Shown piece by piece: positions 1 through 8,966 of a DNA stretch of 12,042 nucleotides. The first letter of the stretch is position 1. Each line of letters opens with the position of its first letter. The notes under the pieces were generated by a model. It was not told the origin of the DNA, did no database searches, and saw only the letters and a program-made list of their open reading frames with translations. The DNA is from an uncultured Alcanivoracaceae bacterium. Lineage in GTDB: Bacteria; Pseudomonadota; Gammaproteobacteria; Pseudomonadales; Alcanivoracaceae. A program made the position numbers and the translations under genes. Location: the NCBI GenBank assembly GCA_937943665.1, contig CALEAR010000380.1:1-12042 (forward strand), read 5' to 3'.

Positions 1-243
1 GTACCATCCTTCGTCTAGAATAACATATTCTAATCCATATCTGGCAGCAAAATCGCGCAAAAAGGGCGCACCCGCGTACTTACGCGCACCGGCGGATGCC
101 TGCACAATCACGGGAGAGTCGGTGGCATCTGCAGCTTCCATAATGGCGCGCATTTGCTCTAGGTTATTCACGTTAAAGGCAGGGATGCCGTATTCAAATT
201 CAGCAGCATGATCCAACATCTGCCGCAAACTCACTAATGCCAT
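1..243 (-). CDS. fba: Class II fructose-bisphosphate aldolase, N-terminal part only, with a foreign C-terminal tail
   Basis: This is the start of a Calvin-type class II (zinc-dependent) fructose-1,6-bisphosphate aldolase, which interconverts fructose-1,6-bisphosphate with glyceraldehyde-3-phosphate and dihydroxyacetone phosphate. Residues 1-63 match the family from memory: [16 protein letters not shown], then [19 protein letters not shown], then [21 protein letters not shown]. The start is supported by GAGAGG eight bases upstream. It is the last visible gene of the tkt-gap-pgk-fba run and begins 45 nt after pgk. After Arg63 (positions 55-57) the family should continue with about HLILAAIEE and a zinc-binding HQDHG. 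Instead the sequence reads [18 protein letters not shown] to the window edge, with more AT-rich codons including AGA, GGA and CTA. That tail resembles a TIM-barrel glycoside hydrolase of the GH97 type (recalled, not searched). The identity of the first 63 residues is firm. The tail points to a chimeric contig end or a real recombination. Confidence 0.85.
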   Translation of the reverse strand, partial: MALVSLRQMLDHAAEFEYGIPAFNVNNLEQMRAIMEAADATDSPVIVQASAGARKYAGAPFLRDFAARYGLEYVILDEGWY

Positions 244-288
244 AATTGAATCCTCTCAATCAATGGGGTTGCCCCCTATTCATCCTAA

Positions 289-1444
289 TTATTGTTGTGC
301 ACGCTCAGTTAGCATGGCCACTGCGGGTAAGGTTTTACCTTCTAAAAATTCTAAGAAAGCACCACCGCCTGTGGAGATATAAGACACCTGATCAGCAATA
401 TTATATTTATCCACCGCTGCTAAGGTATCACCTCCGCCCGCAATGGAAAACGCTTGGCTCTTGGCAATGGCCTCTGAAAGTACACGCGTACCTTCACCAA
501 ACTGGTCGAATTCAAATACACCTAGGGGACCATTCCACACAATGGTGCCTGCACCTTCCATTAAAGCCGCTAAACGTTGTGCGGATTCCGGACCAACATC
601 CAGAATTAAATCATCCGCTGCCACCTCTTCCACTTTTTTTACTTCCGCTTCAGCATCGGCGGCAAACGCCTTAGCCACTACCACATCGGTGGGCAGAGGA
701 ATATTCACCTTCTCGGCAATGCGCTTGGCGGCGGGAATCAAATCGTGTTCGCACAGGGATTGCCCCACTGGGAAACCCGCCGCCGCTAAAAAGGTGTTGG
801 CAATACCGCCACCCACCACTAATTGATCCACCTTATCGGCAAGGGCTTCTAACACCTCAAGCTTAGTGGATACCTTGGCGCCACCCACAATGGCCACCAA
901 CGGCTTAGCGGGGGCGTTTAATGCTTTACCCAAGGCATCAAGCTCTGCAGCCAACAAGGGGCCTGCACAGGCAATGGGAGCAAAACGCCCCACACCATGG
1001 GTGGAAGCTTGTGCGCGGTGCGCGGTGCCAAAGGCATCCATGACGTACACATCACATAGGGCCGCCATTTTTTTGGAGAGTTCCTCAGAGTTGGCTTTTT
1101 CACCCTTGTTAAAGCGAACGTTTTCGCACAACACCACTTCCCCCGGTGCCACTTCAACGCCATCAAGCCAATCCTTGATTACGGCCACTTCGCGGCCAAG
1201 CAGTTCACTTAAACGCTTTGCCACCGGCTCAAGGGCTTGCGTACACCCCCTCTTCAGGGCGGCCTAAGTGGGACATCAACATCACGCGTGCGCCTGCTTC
1301 TAATGCCGCTTTAATGGTGGGCAACGAAGCACGAATACGCGCATCACTGGTGACGACACCATCCTTCACCGGAACGTTTAAATCTTCACGGATGAGAACA
1401 CGTTTATTTGTTAACTCCACATCCGTCATGCGCAAAATGCTCAT
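289..1444 (-). pseudogene. pgk: Phosphoglycerate kinase, frameshifted after codon 71
   Basis: Phosphoglycerate kinase interconverts 1,3-bisphosphoglycerate plus ADP with 3-phosphoglycerate plus ATP in glycolysis and gluconeogenesis. The first frame (1444 down to 1229) encodes 71 residues with DLNVP (21-25), Arg36 and the SHLGRP loop (58-63), then meets TGA. The rest of the enzyme continues in another frame from about 1230 to 289. It includes [28 protein letters not shown], the hinge and nucleotide-binding part [12 protein letters not shown], and the C-terminal [10 protein letters not shown]. Adding back 8 nt so the junction reads Y-A-S-E-N-S-L-E-P gives 387 residues, the usual length of the E. 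coli and Pseudomonas enzymes. The ATG has a good ribosome site, GAGGAA, about 6 nt upstream. Reinitiation at GTG 1224 would lack the 3-phosphoglycerate-binding residues, so the fragment alone should be inactive. Possible explanations are real mutation, consensus error, or a +1 shift at CCT-TGA. The gene identity is certain; whether it is truly broken is not. Confidence 0.85.
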
Positions 1445-1471
1445 TTGGCTTCCTCTTTATTTCTAATTCGC

Positions 1472-2488
1472 TTAATTACTCAATTGTTGAGCCCACCACG
1501 TTATAAGATCCAACAAGCGGTTAGCATAACCCCATTCATTGTCATACCAAGCCACCACACGCACCATATCGCCTTGCACTAGGGTTTGTGTGGCATCAAG
1601 CCAGGTGGATTCCGGTTTGTGGTTAAAATCTGTGCTCACTAAAGGCGCCGTATTATAGCCAATAATAGTGGGACGGCGCTTGGCCTCCTGGGCAAAACGT
1701 TGATTAATCTGCTCTGCGGAGGGCGTTTGCTGTAAGCGTAGGGTGAGATCCACCATGGCCACATTTAATGTGGGCACACGAATGGAGCCACCGCTAATGC
1801 GATCTTTCAAAAAAGGTAATACCTGTTGAATTGCCCCAATGGCACTGGAGGTGGTGGGCACAATATTTTGTCCGGCCGCACGGCCACGACGCGGATCACG
1901 GTGGTGGGTATCGAGCAACCCTTGATCCGATGTTACCGCATGCACTTCTGTCATCACCACCTGCTCCACCCCATAAGCATCATGCAGGGTTTGCAACAAG
2001 GGAGCGATGGCATGGGTGGTACAAGAAGCAGCAGATACCACTTTATCCTCAGGCTGCAAGGTTTCGTGATTCACCCCATACACCAAAAAACGATCCGCCT
2101 TATCAAAGGGCACAGCGCCAATAAGCACACGCTTAGCCCCAGCGCTTAAATGCCGAGCGGCATCCGCATAGCCGCGGAATACCCCGCTGCATTCTAGCAC
2201 CACATCCACCGCTAGCTGTTGCCAAGGTAGCTGCTCAGGCTCCGCCTTTTGGAACAAAAAAGGCGCTTGCCCACCCATGTGCAAACGCCCGTTTTCGAGG
2301 CTCACTTCACCCTCAAACACACCATGGGTGCTATCGTACTGCGAGAGATAGAGCAAATCCTCTGCATCAGCCACATCATTAATGGCCACCAGGGTGAAAG
2401 GAAACTTCACCCCTTGGGCCTCACGTTCTGCTAAGGCACGCAGAAAGCAACGACCAATGCGTCCATAACCATTTATCGCAATACGCAT
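1472..2488 (-). CDS. gap: Glyceraldehyde-3-phosphate dehydrogenase (or erythrose-4-phosphate dehydrogenase) family
   Basis: This NAD-dependent phosphorylating aldehyde dehydrogenase has 338 residues, normal for the family. It has an N-terminal Rossmann motif, NGYGRIGR (6-13), NAD-contacting Asp38 in AIND, and YDSTHG (51-56). The catalytic Cys156 is in SAASCTT and the catalytic His183 in EVHAVTSDQ. The phosphate-site arginine is in IRVPT (about 237), and the C-terminal signature is WYDNEWGYANR. In Pseudomonas the gene at this place is called epd, which makes 4-phosphoerythronate for vitamin B6. Here RRGRAAGQNIVP (200-211) looks more like glycolytic GAPDH than Epd, so substrate preference is open. 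One oddity is His159 where nearly all relatives have Asn in CTTN, with Ala after it instead of Cys. It starts 21 nt after tkt and ends 27 nt before pgk, as part of one operon. A weak AGGTG lies rather far (11-14 nt) upstream of its ATG. Confidence 0.88.
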   Translation of the reverse strand: MRIAINGYGRIGRCFLRALAEREAQGVKFPFTLVAINDVADAEDLLYLSQYDSTHGVFEGEVSLENGRLHMGGQAPFLFQKAEPEQLPWQQLAVDVVLECSGVFRGYADAARHLSAGAKRVLIGAVPFDKADRFLVYGVNHETLQPEDKVVSAASCTTHAIAPLLQTLHDAYGVEQVVMTEVHAVTSDQGLLDTHHRDPRRGRAAGQNIVPTTSSAIGAIQQVLPFLKDRISGGSIRVPTLNVAMVDLTLRLQQTPSAEQINQRFAQEAKRRPTIIGYNTAPLVSTDFNHKPESTWLDATQTLVQGDMVRVVAWYDNEWGYANRLLDLITWWAQQLSN

Positions 2489-2509
2489 AGGTTGTGCGTT
2501 ACACCTCGT

Positions 2510-4522
2510 TTAGTTCAATAAGCTTGTGGCAGCTTCCACCACGGCTTCTTTGGTGATGCCAAAATATTGATACAGATCCTTAATGGGTGCAGAGGCACCA
2601 AAGGTATGCATGCCCACCACCTTACCGTCTAAGCCCACAAATTGCTTCCAGTAATCCGCCCATGAGGCTTCCACTGCCACACGGGCACGCACTGCGCTAG
2701 GCAACACGGCTTCACGGTAGGCCTCATCCTGAGCAAGGAACACATCTACTGCCGGCATGGAAACCACGCGCACATTGCGCCCCGCTTCGCCTAAGGCTTG
2801 CGCCGCTGCCATGGCAATTTCCACCTCGGAACCCGTGGCAATTAATATGGCCTCAGGGGTGCCCTCGCCGGTTTGGTGCAGCACATAGGCACCCTTGGCA
2901 ATGTTTTGCACTTGCTCTGCGGTACGCTCCATACAAGGCAAACCTTGGCGGCTAAAAATTAAGGCTGTGGGGCCATCTTGGCGTAAGATAGCTTGCTGCC
3001 AGGCCACGGCGGTTTCCACCGTATCACAGGGGCGCCAAGTGCTTAAATTAGGGGTACTACGCAAGTTTGCTAACTGTTCAATGGGCTGGTGCGTTGGGCC
3101 ATCTTCACCCAGGCCAATGGAATCGTGGGTATAAACTAAAATGGTGGGCTGTTTCATCAAGGCCGCCATACGTACAGCGTTGCGGGCATACTCCATAAAC
3201 ACGAGGAAGGTGCCTGCGTAGGGGCGCACACCACCATACAAGTTCATGCCATTCATAATGGCTGTCATGCCAAACTCACGCACACCATAGTGGATGTAGT
3301 TACCGCTCGCATCGGCAGCACTCACCGCTTTACAGCCTTTCCACACCGTGTTGTTAGAGCCACCTAAATCCGCAGAACCACCCACAAGCTCAGGAAGCAA
3401 AGGGCCATAGGCATTTAAGGCGTTTTCACTGGCCTTGCGTGTGGCCACATTTTCCATGTCCGCTTGGCACTGCTCAATATAGGCTTGGCTCTTCTCCAAG
3501 AAATCCGCCGGCAACTCACCAGCTAAGCGGCGTTCAAGCTCTTTGGCCAACTCGGGATAAGCAGCCTTATAGGCAGCAAAGTCTTCGCGCCACTTGGCTT
3601 CAGCTTGGGCGCCCTTTTCTCTCGCATCCCACGCAGCATAAACCTCTTCAGGCACTTCAAAGGCGCCATATTCCCAGCCTAAGGCGGCTTTTGTTTTAGC
3701 AACTTCATCTTCACCTAAAGGCGCACCATGGCTATCCGCGGTGCCGGCCTTTGCGGGGGATCCAAACCCAATCACAGTACGGCAGCAAATTAAAGTGGGC
3801 TGATCCGTCACCTCTTGCGCATTCTTTATAGCCACAGCAATTTCATCGGCGTTGTGCCCATCCACATTAGCAATCACATGCCAACCGTACGCACGGAAGC
3901 GTTCCACCGTATTATCGGTGAACCAACCTTCCACGTTTCCATCAATGGAAATGCCGTTATCATCCCAAAACACAATGAGCTTGCCTAACCCAAGGGTACC
4001 CGCCAAAGAGCAAGCCTCATGGGAAATACCTTCCATTAAGCACCCATCTCCTAAAAAGGTATAGGTGTAATGATCAATAATATTGTGGCCTTCACGGTTG
4101 AATTGCGCGGCGAGCATTTTTTCTGTTAATGCCATACCCACCGCATTAGCAATACCCTGACCTAAGGGCCCTGTGGTGGTTTCCACACCGGGGCAATCCA
4201 TATACTCAGGGTGCCCAGCTGTGGGGCTATTGAGCTGGCGAAAGTTTTTGATGTCTTCAAGACTCACATCATAGCCGGTTAAATGCAGCAGGCTATACAG
4301 CAACATGGACCCATGACCATTAGATAAAATAAAGCGATCACGATTTGGCCATTGAGGGTTATTGGGGTTATGGCTTAAAAAACTACGCCATAGGACTTCT
4401 GCAATATCTGCCATGCCCATGGGGGCGCCGGGGTGGCCGGAGTTGGCCTTTTGAACAGCGTCCATACTGAGCGCACGAATGGCATTCGCCAAATGACGCG
4501 AGCTAGGTGAGGTTGAAGACAT
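2510..4522 (-). CDS. tkt: Transketolase
   Basis: This thiamine-diphosphate enzyme moves two-carbon ketol units between sugar phosphates in the non-oxidative pentose phosphate pathway (or the Calvin cycle where present). It has 670 residues, the full family length. The substrate and cofactor histidines are His30 (SGHPGAPMG), His70 (SNGHGSM) and His104 (AGHPE). The thiamine-diphosphate motif runs from GDG at 158-160 to Asn189. The pyrimidine-domain catalytic glutamate is Glu416 in [12 protein letters not shown] conserved [14 protein letters not shown] segment and the C-terminal domain ending in [10 protein letters not shown] follow. The ATG is preceded by AAGGAG eight bases upstream. It is the first gene of the minus-strand tkt-gap-pgk-fba operon and gives erythrose-4-phosphate and glyceraldehyde-3-phosphate to the next enzymes. 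Nothing in the reading frame is abnormal. Confidence 0.97.
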   Translation of the reverse strand: MSSTSPSSRHLANAIRALSMDAVQKANSGHPGAPMGMADIAEVLWRSFLSHNPNNPQWPNRDRFILSNGHGSMLLYSLLHLTGYDVSLEDIKNFRQLNSPTAGHPEYMDCPGVETTTGPLGQGIANAVGMALTEKMLAAQFNREGHNIIDHYTYTFLGDGCLMEGISHEACSLAGTLGLGKLIVFWDDNGISIDGNVEGWFTDNTVERFRAYGWHVIANVDGHNADEIAVAIKNAQEVTDQPTLICCRTVIGFGSPAKAGTADSHGAPLGEDEVAKTKAALGWEYGAFEVPEEVYAAWDAREKGAQAEAKWREDFAAYKAAYPELAKELERRLAGELPADFLEKSQAYIEQCQADMENVATRKASENALNAYGPLLPELVGGSADLGGSNNTVWKGCKAVSAADASGNYIHYGVREFGMTAIMNGMNLYGGVRPYAGTFLVFMEYARNAVRMAALMKQPTILVYTHDSIGLGEDGPTHQPIEQLANLRSTPNLSTWRPCDTVETAVAWQQAILRQDGPTALIFSRQGLPCMERTAEQVQNIAKGAYVLHQTGEGTPEAILIATGSEVEIAMAAAQALGEAGRNVRVVSMPAVDVFLAQDEAYREAVLPSAVRARVAVEASWADYWKQFVGLDGKVVGMHTFGASAPIKDLYQYFGITKEAVVEAATSLLN

Positions 4523-4883
4523 GAAACTGGCTCCTTGGTGATGGCTATTGGCCGTTAACTCAGCGGCTGATTATTCCTACCGCCAATTTAAGAGGTGCTA
4601 TTGTCTCGCAACTGAATGCGCTGGGCAAATATACCAACAAAATAACTCCCCCTTGCCCTCTTTCCCTCACTTTATGCTAGAATTCACTACATTCATGGCT
4701 TGCTACCCGTGGGCCTATTCATCACAACTCATTTTCATCATGCTTTTTATAACGCTTGGGGTTTCCCCCCATTCAATGCCTCATACCTTTGAGCGCAGCT
4801 GGCATAGCCTCCTATAGCGCCCTTCTCCTGTGCGTGCTTTTCAACCTTTCCCTTATATTTAACCGCAGCATGTGGAGGCTGTG
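4523..4883. other. Intergenic region between divergent tkt and the SMR pair
   Basis: These 361 bases must hold the promoters of the minus-strand tkt operon and the plus-strand transporter pair. On the plus strand there is an extended -10-like TGCTAGAAT (4675-4683) without a good -35, and a second possible promoter at 4789-4818. I found no convincing tkt promoter on the minus strand. Small inverted matches occur, for example GGGG/CCCC near 4758-4767 and GCCG/CGGC around the GTTAAC palindrome near 4555, but no recognisable riboswitch. An open frame from about 4548 to 4817 has no ribosome site and no protein-like pattern. Confidence 0.5.
4789..4818 (+). promoter_or_regulatory. Possible sigma70 promoter for the SMR pair
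   Basis: TTGAGC (4789-4794) and TATAGC (4813-4818) are separated by 18 nt. They would start transcription near 4825, about 58 nt before the first SMR start codon. Each hexamer is only a partial match, so this is a tentative call. TGCTAGAAT at 4675-4683 is the alternative, and would give a leader of about 194 nt. Confidence 0.35.
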
Positions 4884-5228
4884 ATGTATCACTGGTTTAT
4901 GCTGGTGCTGGCTATTATTACCGAAGTTATCAGCACCCTTAGTATGAAATTATCGGCTGTTAGTCATCCAAAACTCGGCTACGCCATTATGATGGTGATG
5001 ATTTCTCTTTCTTACCTAGCATTGGCGCGTGCCGTATTACGCTTACCCTTAGCGCTCACCTACGCAGTGTGGGAAGGCATGGGCGTGGTGTTAGTTACCC
5101 TTGGTGGTTATTGGTTTTTTAAAGAGCACCTCACCACCACCCACATCATTGCTATCAGCCTGATGTTATTTGGGCTCGTCCTCATGACCTGGGATAGCGA
5201 AACCCAAGAGCGCGAGGAGGAACACTAA
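4884..5228 (+). CDS. Small multidrug resistance (SMR) family transporter subunit, MdtJ-like
   Basis: This four-helix inner-membrane protein of 114 residues belongs to the drug/metabolite transporter superfamily. Paired SMR proteins such as MdtJ/MdtI form heterodimers that export cationic compounds (spermidine for the E. coli pair) in exchange for protons. The essential proton- and substrate-binding glutamate of helix 1 is present as Glu14 in IITEVISTLSMK. The family segments SLSYLALARAV and LALTYAVWEGMGV follow. The charged C-terminal tail, DSETQEREEEH, recalls the extra tail of MdtJ. I chose ATG 4884 because TGGAGG lies five bases upstream; an in-frame GTG at 4872 would overlap that site. 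The next gene overlaps by one base (TAATG), so the two should be made together. It lies near tmm and a GMC dehydrogenase gene, so methylated or quaternary amines are possible substrates by inference only. The identity as SMR is firm; the substrate is unknown. Confidence 0.9.
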   Translation: MYHWFMLVLAIITEVISTLSMKLSAVSHPKLGYAIMMVMISLSYLALARAVLRLPLALTYAVWEGMGVVLVTLGGYWFFKEHLTTTHIIAISLMLFGLVLMTWDSETQEREEEH

Positions 5229-5548
5229 TGTTAATTCCCTTAAGTTTGCTCGCGGGTTCTGCCACTCTAGATATTTGCGCCAACTACTGTGTAAAGCGCT
5301 CAGAAGGCTTTCGCCACTGGGGGTGGGGAGCTTTAGCGCTAATTAATATTATCCTTGCTTTTGTGGTGCTTAGTTTTGCGGTGCGTTACTTGCCCTTAGG
5401 CGTAGCCTATGCCGTATGGGGCAGCCTTGGCATGATAGGCACAGCCCTGCTGGATATTTTCATCTTCCGTTCACCCCTAGGGGTGAAAGGCTGGGTGGGC
5501 ATCGGTTTTATTGTGGCCGGCATGCTCACACTCAATATAGCCACATAA
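5228..5548 (+). CDS. Small multidrug resistance (SMR) family transporter subunit, MdtI-like, with Asp in place of the key Glu
   Basis: This is the second half of the paired SMR transporter: 106 residues, four predicted transmembrane helices and almost no tail, as in MdtI. It starts at the ATG overlapping the previous stop codon, with AGGAGG seven bases upstream, which suggests translational coupling. Family landmarks are NYCVKRSEGFRHWG (end of helix 1 and loop), LPLGVAYAVWGSLGM in helix 3 and KGWVGIGFIVAGM in helix 4. The striking point is Asp15 in SATLDICAN. The alignment with the MdtI helix-1 segment (IVLEIVAN, from memory) places the normally invariant membrane glutamate there. Its partner keeps Glu14, so the predicted heterodimer has one Glu and one Asp. 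The stop codon overlaps the A-tract that is the T-tract of the tmm terminator on the other strand. Confidence 0.88.
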   Translation: MLIPLSLLAGSATLDICANYCVKRSEGFRHWGWGALALINIILAFVVLSFAVRYLPLGVAYAVWGSLGMIGTALLDIFIFRSPLGVKGWVGIGFIVAGMLTLNIAT

Positions 5549-5575
5549 AAAAAGCCGCCACAGGGAAGTGGCGGC
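5547..5575 (-). terminator. Rho-independent terminator of tmm
   Basis: Read on the minus strand, GCCGCCAC and GTGGCGGC form a perfect 8-bp stem with a six-base loop, TTCCCT, followed directly by seven Ts. It begins 7 nt after the tmm stop codon. The T-tract is the reverse complement of the TAAAAAAA containing the stop of the convergent SMR gene. On the plus strand the stem is followed by GGTATTATC, so it should work poorly as a terminator for the SMR pair. Confidence 0.93.
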
Positions 5576-5582
5576 GGTATTA

Positions 5583-7143
<1,561 letters not shown>

Positions 7144-7148
7144 GAGGG

Positions 7149-7157
7149 ATTATAGCA
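7149..7157 (-). promoter_or_regulatory. tmm: Extended -10 promoter of tmm
   Basis: On the minus strand the sequence reads TGCTATAAT: a perfect TATAAT with the TGn extension. The region 17-18 nt further upstream (AATATG or GAATAT) is no -35 match, so the promoter depends on the extended -10 or on an activator. It predicts a start near 7142. Confidence 0.65.
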
Positions 7158-7173
7158 CATTAAACAAAACTCA

Positions 7174-7190
7174 TATTCCTGAACGGAATA
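7174..7190. promoter_or_regulatory. Perfect inverted repeat in the tmm/GMC intergenic region, candidate operator
   Basis: TATTCC, five bases, then GGAATA form a perfect 6+5+6 palindrome. It covers the place where the -35 element of the tmm promoter should be and lies about 30-75 bp upstream of the likely GMC promoter. That fits a shared binding site for a dimeric regulator of both genes, but no regulator gene is adjacent. Confidence 0.45.
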
Positions 7191-7221
7191 ACCTTACAGT
7201 TTCAAGAGCTGTTACTATTTA

Positions 7222-7249
7222 TTGTTTATACGTTGCTAAGGTGTATGCT
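7222..7249 (+). promoter_or_regulatory. Possible sigma70 promoter of the GMC dehydrogenase gene
   Basis: TTGTTT (7222-7227) and TATGCT (7244-7249) are separated by 16 nt. They would start transcription near 7256, giving a leader of about 33 nt. The match is partial. Confidence 0.4.
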
Positions 7250-7288
7250 GCACTTAACTTTCCATTCCAGAAAATAAGAGAAACAACC

Positions 7289-8899
7289 ATGTACGACTAC
7301 ATCATAGTGGGCGCCGGCTCTGCAGGTTGCTTATTGGCAAACCGCCTATCAGAAGACCCAAACGTGAAAGTATGCTTACTCGAAGCAGGTGGTGATGACC
7401 GTAGCTATTTTGTACGCCATACCAACCCGCTTAATATGCTGTTTCTTATGAATAGCAAACGATTCAATTGGAAGTACCGCACAGAGGCGGAAGTGCGCAC
7501 TGGGTACCGGCGTTTTTTTTGGCCACGGGGCAAAGGGCTCGGCGGCTCTAGCTCCATTAACGCCATGAGCTATACCCGCGGGCATCAAGCAGATTTTGAT
7601 CACTGGGCCGCCTTAGGTAATGAGGGTTGGAGCTATGAAGATGAGCTACCCTACTTTAAACGCTCAGAGCGTCAGCAACGTGGCCCAAGCTACTATCATG
7701 GCGCTCAGGGCACCATGGATGTAGTGGATACCAACTTTCACTTTCCCGCCAGCCAAGCATTTGTGAAAGCCGCTGAACAAGCCGGCTTTAAGCACTCAGT
7801 GGATTTTAACGGGGCTGATCAAGAGGGCGTTGGTTTTTTCCAAGTCACCCAAACTCCTAAAGGCCGCCGTGCCAACAGTGCTTATTCCTTTTTAGATGAC
7901 GCCCTAGATCGCCCTAACCTTACTGTCATTACCCATGCTCACGTTACCCGCATTCTCTTTGAAGGAAAGCGGGCCACGGGGGTGGAATTCGCTCGTGGTC
8001 ACAATCGTAAAGCGGCCGCCGCCTCCCCCCGTGAAGAGCTCTCCGCTAACAAGGAAGTGATACTCAGTGCGGGAGTCATTAACAGCCCTCAACTGCTTAA
8101 GCTCTCAGGCGTTGGTCCACAAGAAGAGCTAGCACTACACGGCATTCCCTTGGTGCACCATTTGCCGGGAGTGGGCGAAAATCTTCAGGATCACCCAGAT
8201 GTGATTATTCGTTGCTTAGATAAAAGCGGCACCTCCTTAACCACAGGGCTAAAGCTCAACACCCTCAAGTTCAGCCATAAAATGTTTACACAGAAGAACT
8301 TTGGGTTCACCCCCACAGATAGCGGTGGTTTTATTCGCTCAAGCTCCGAGGAACCCATTCCTGATTTGCAACTTCAGTTTGCCGCTGTACGCATGTTGCC
8401 CCATGGACATGGCCTTACCACCTCCATGCGCCCAGGCTTTGTGCTGCATATTTGCCATCTGCGCCCAGAAAGCCGAGGCACGGTAACACTAAAAGATGCC
8501 AACCCCTTTTCGGACCCATTGATCCAACCTAACTACTTTGAAAAAGAAAAAGAGCTCAAGGCGTTAGTGAAGGGGGTTCGTCTTGGCCGTGAGATTTTAG
8601 CGCAGCCCGCCATGGCGGATTATTTTGAGGTGGAAGAATCTCCAGGGCCCGATATTCAAAGCGATGTGGCACTTGAGCGTTGGATTCGTGCCAATGTGGA
8701 AACCGTGTATCACACCGCAGGCACCTGCAAAATGGGTAATGACCCCATGGCAGTGGTGGATTCAAAACTAAGCGTGCATGGATTAACAGGCCTCCGCGTG
8801 ATTGATTCCTCCATTATGCCCACCATCACAGGCAGCAATATTCACGCACCCACCGTAATGATTGCTGAAAAGGGCGCTGAGTTCCTACTGAATTCCTAG
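7289..8899 (+). CDS. GMC-family FAD-dependent alcohol dehydrogenase (choline dehydrogenase/AlkJ-like)
   Basis: This glucose-methanol-choline oxidoreductase of 536 residues removes hydride from an alcohol onto FAD. The FAD-binding motif GAGSAG (8-13) starts eight residues from the chosen ATG, the normal spacing, so the in-frame GTG at 7241 is unlikely. Other marks are the acidic LLEAG, the FAD-contacting WPRGKGLGGSSSINAM and the GMC signature SAGVINSPQLLKLSG. The catalytic pair is expected at His475 (YHTAGTCKMG) and residue 519. The second residue is His519 in GSNIHAPT, where choline dehydrogenases and AlkJ-type enzymes usually carry Asn (N-x-N-A-P). The 44-residue spacing matches choline oxidase (His466/Asn510, recalled). 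No signal peptide is seen. The only near upstream Shine-Dalgarno is a weak AAGAG. Being divergent from tmm suggests joint control. The substrate is unknown: an N-substituted alcohol such as choline is possible, but an ordinary aliphatic alcohol is equally so. Confidence 0.88.
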   Translation: MYDYIIVGAGSAGCLLANRLSEDPNVKVCLLEAGGDDRSYFVRHTNPLNMLFLMNSKRFNWKYRTEAEVRTGYRRFFWPRGKGLGGSSSINAMSYTRGHQADFDHWAALGNEGWSYEDELPYFKRSERQQRGPSYYHGAQGTMDVVDTNFHFPASQAFVKAAEQAGFKHSVDFNGADQEGVGFFQVTQTPKGRRANSAYSFLDDALDRPNLTVITHAHVTRILFEGKRATGVEFARGHNRKAAAASPREELSANKEVILSAGVINSPQLLKLSGVGPQEELALHGIPLVHHLPGVGENLQDHPDVIIRCLDKSGTSLTTGLKLNTLKFSHKMFTQKNFGFTPTDSGGFIRSSSEEPIPDLQLQFAAVRMLPHGHGLTTSMRPGFVLHICHLRPESRGTVTLKDANPFSDPLIQPNYFEKEKELKALVKGVRLGREILAQPAMADYFEVEESPGPDIQSDVALERWIRANVETVYHTAGTCKMGNDPMAVVDSKLSVHGLTGLRVIDSSIMPTITGSNIHAPTVMIAEKGAEFLLNS

Positions 8900-8905
8900 C
8901 CACAA

Positions 8906-8929
8906 GGCCAACACTAACCGGTGTTGGCC
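8906..8929 (+). terminator. Hairpin after the GMC gene, terminator-like but without a T-tract
   Basis: GGCCAACAC and GTGTTGGCC form a perfect 9-bp stem with a six-base TAACCG loop, 7 nt after the GMC stop codon. The following bases, ACCTCCCACTG, are not T-rich, so it may be a weak terminator or an mRNA 3'-end stabiliser, or may need other factors. It separates the GMC gene from the metK operon. Confidence 0.55.
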
Positions 8930-8966
8930 ACCTCCCACTGCAAGCATGAGCTTATGCCTTAAAAAT

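Noticed and set aside
443..826. Open frames on the plus strand antisense to pgk, gap and tkt
   Set aside because: They lie wholly opposite strongly conserved enzymes, show no family pattern and lack ribosome sites; they are mirror effects of codon use.
4548..4817. 89-codon open frame between tkt and the SMR pair
   Set aside because: It has no Shine-Dalgarno, a non-ATG start, no recognisable domain, and occupies a region expected to hold two divergent promoters.
4690..4883. Guanidine (ykkC or mini-ykkC) riboswitch before the SMR pair
   Set aside because: SMR genes are common targets, but the paired hairpins with ACGR loops and the ykkC core are not visible, and the proteins look MdtJ/MdtI-like rather than Gdx/SugE-like.
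4872..4883. GTG 4872 as start of the first SMR gene
   Set aside because: It would overlap the TGGAGG that serves ATG 4884, and the added residues are not typical of the family.
7241..7288. Upstream in-frame GTG start for the GMC gene
   Set aside because: It overlaps the predicted promoter and places 16 extra residues before the FAD motif, which normally begins within a few residues of the start.
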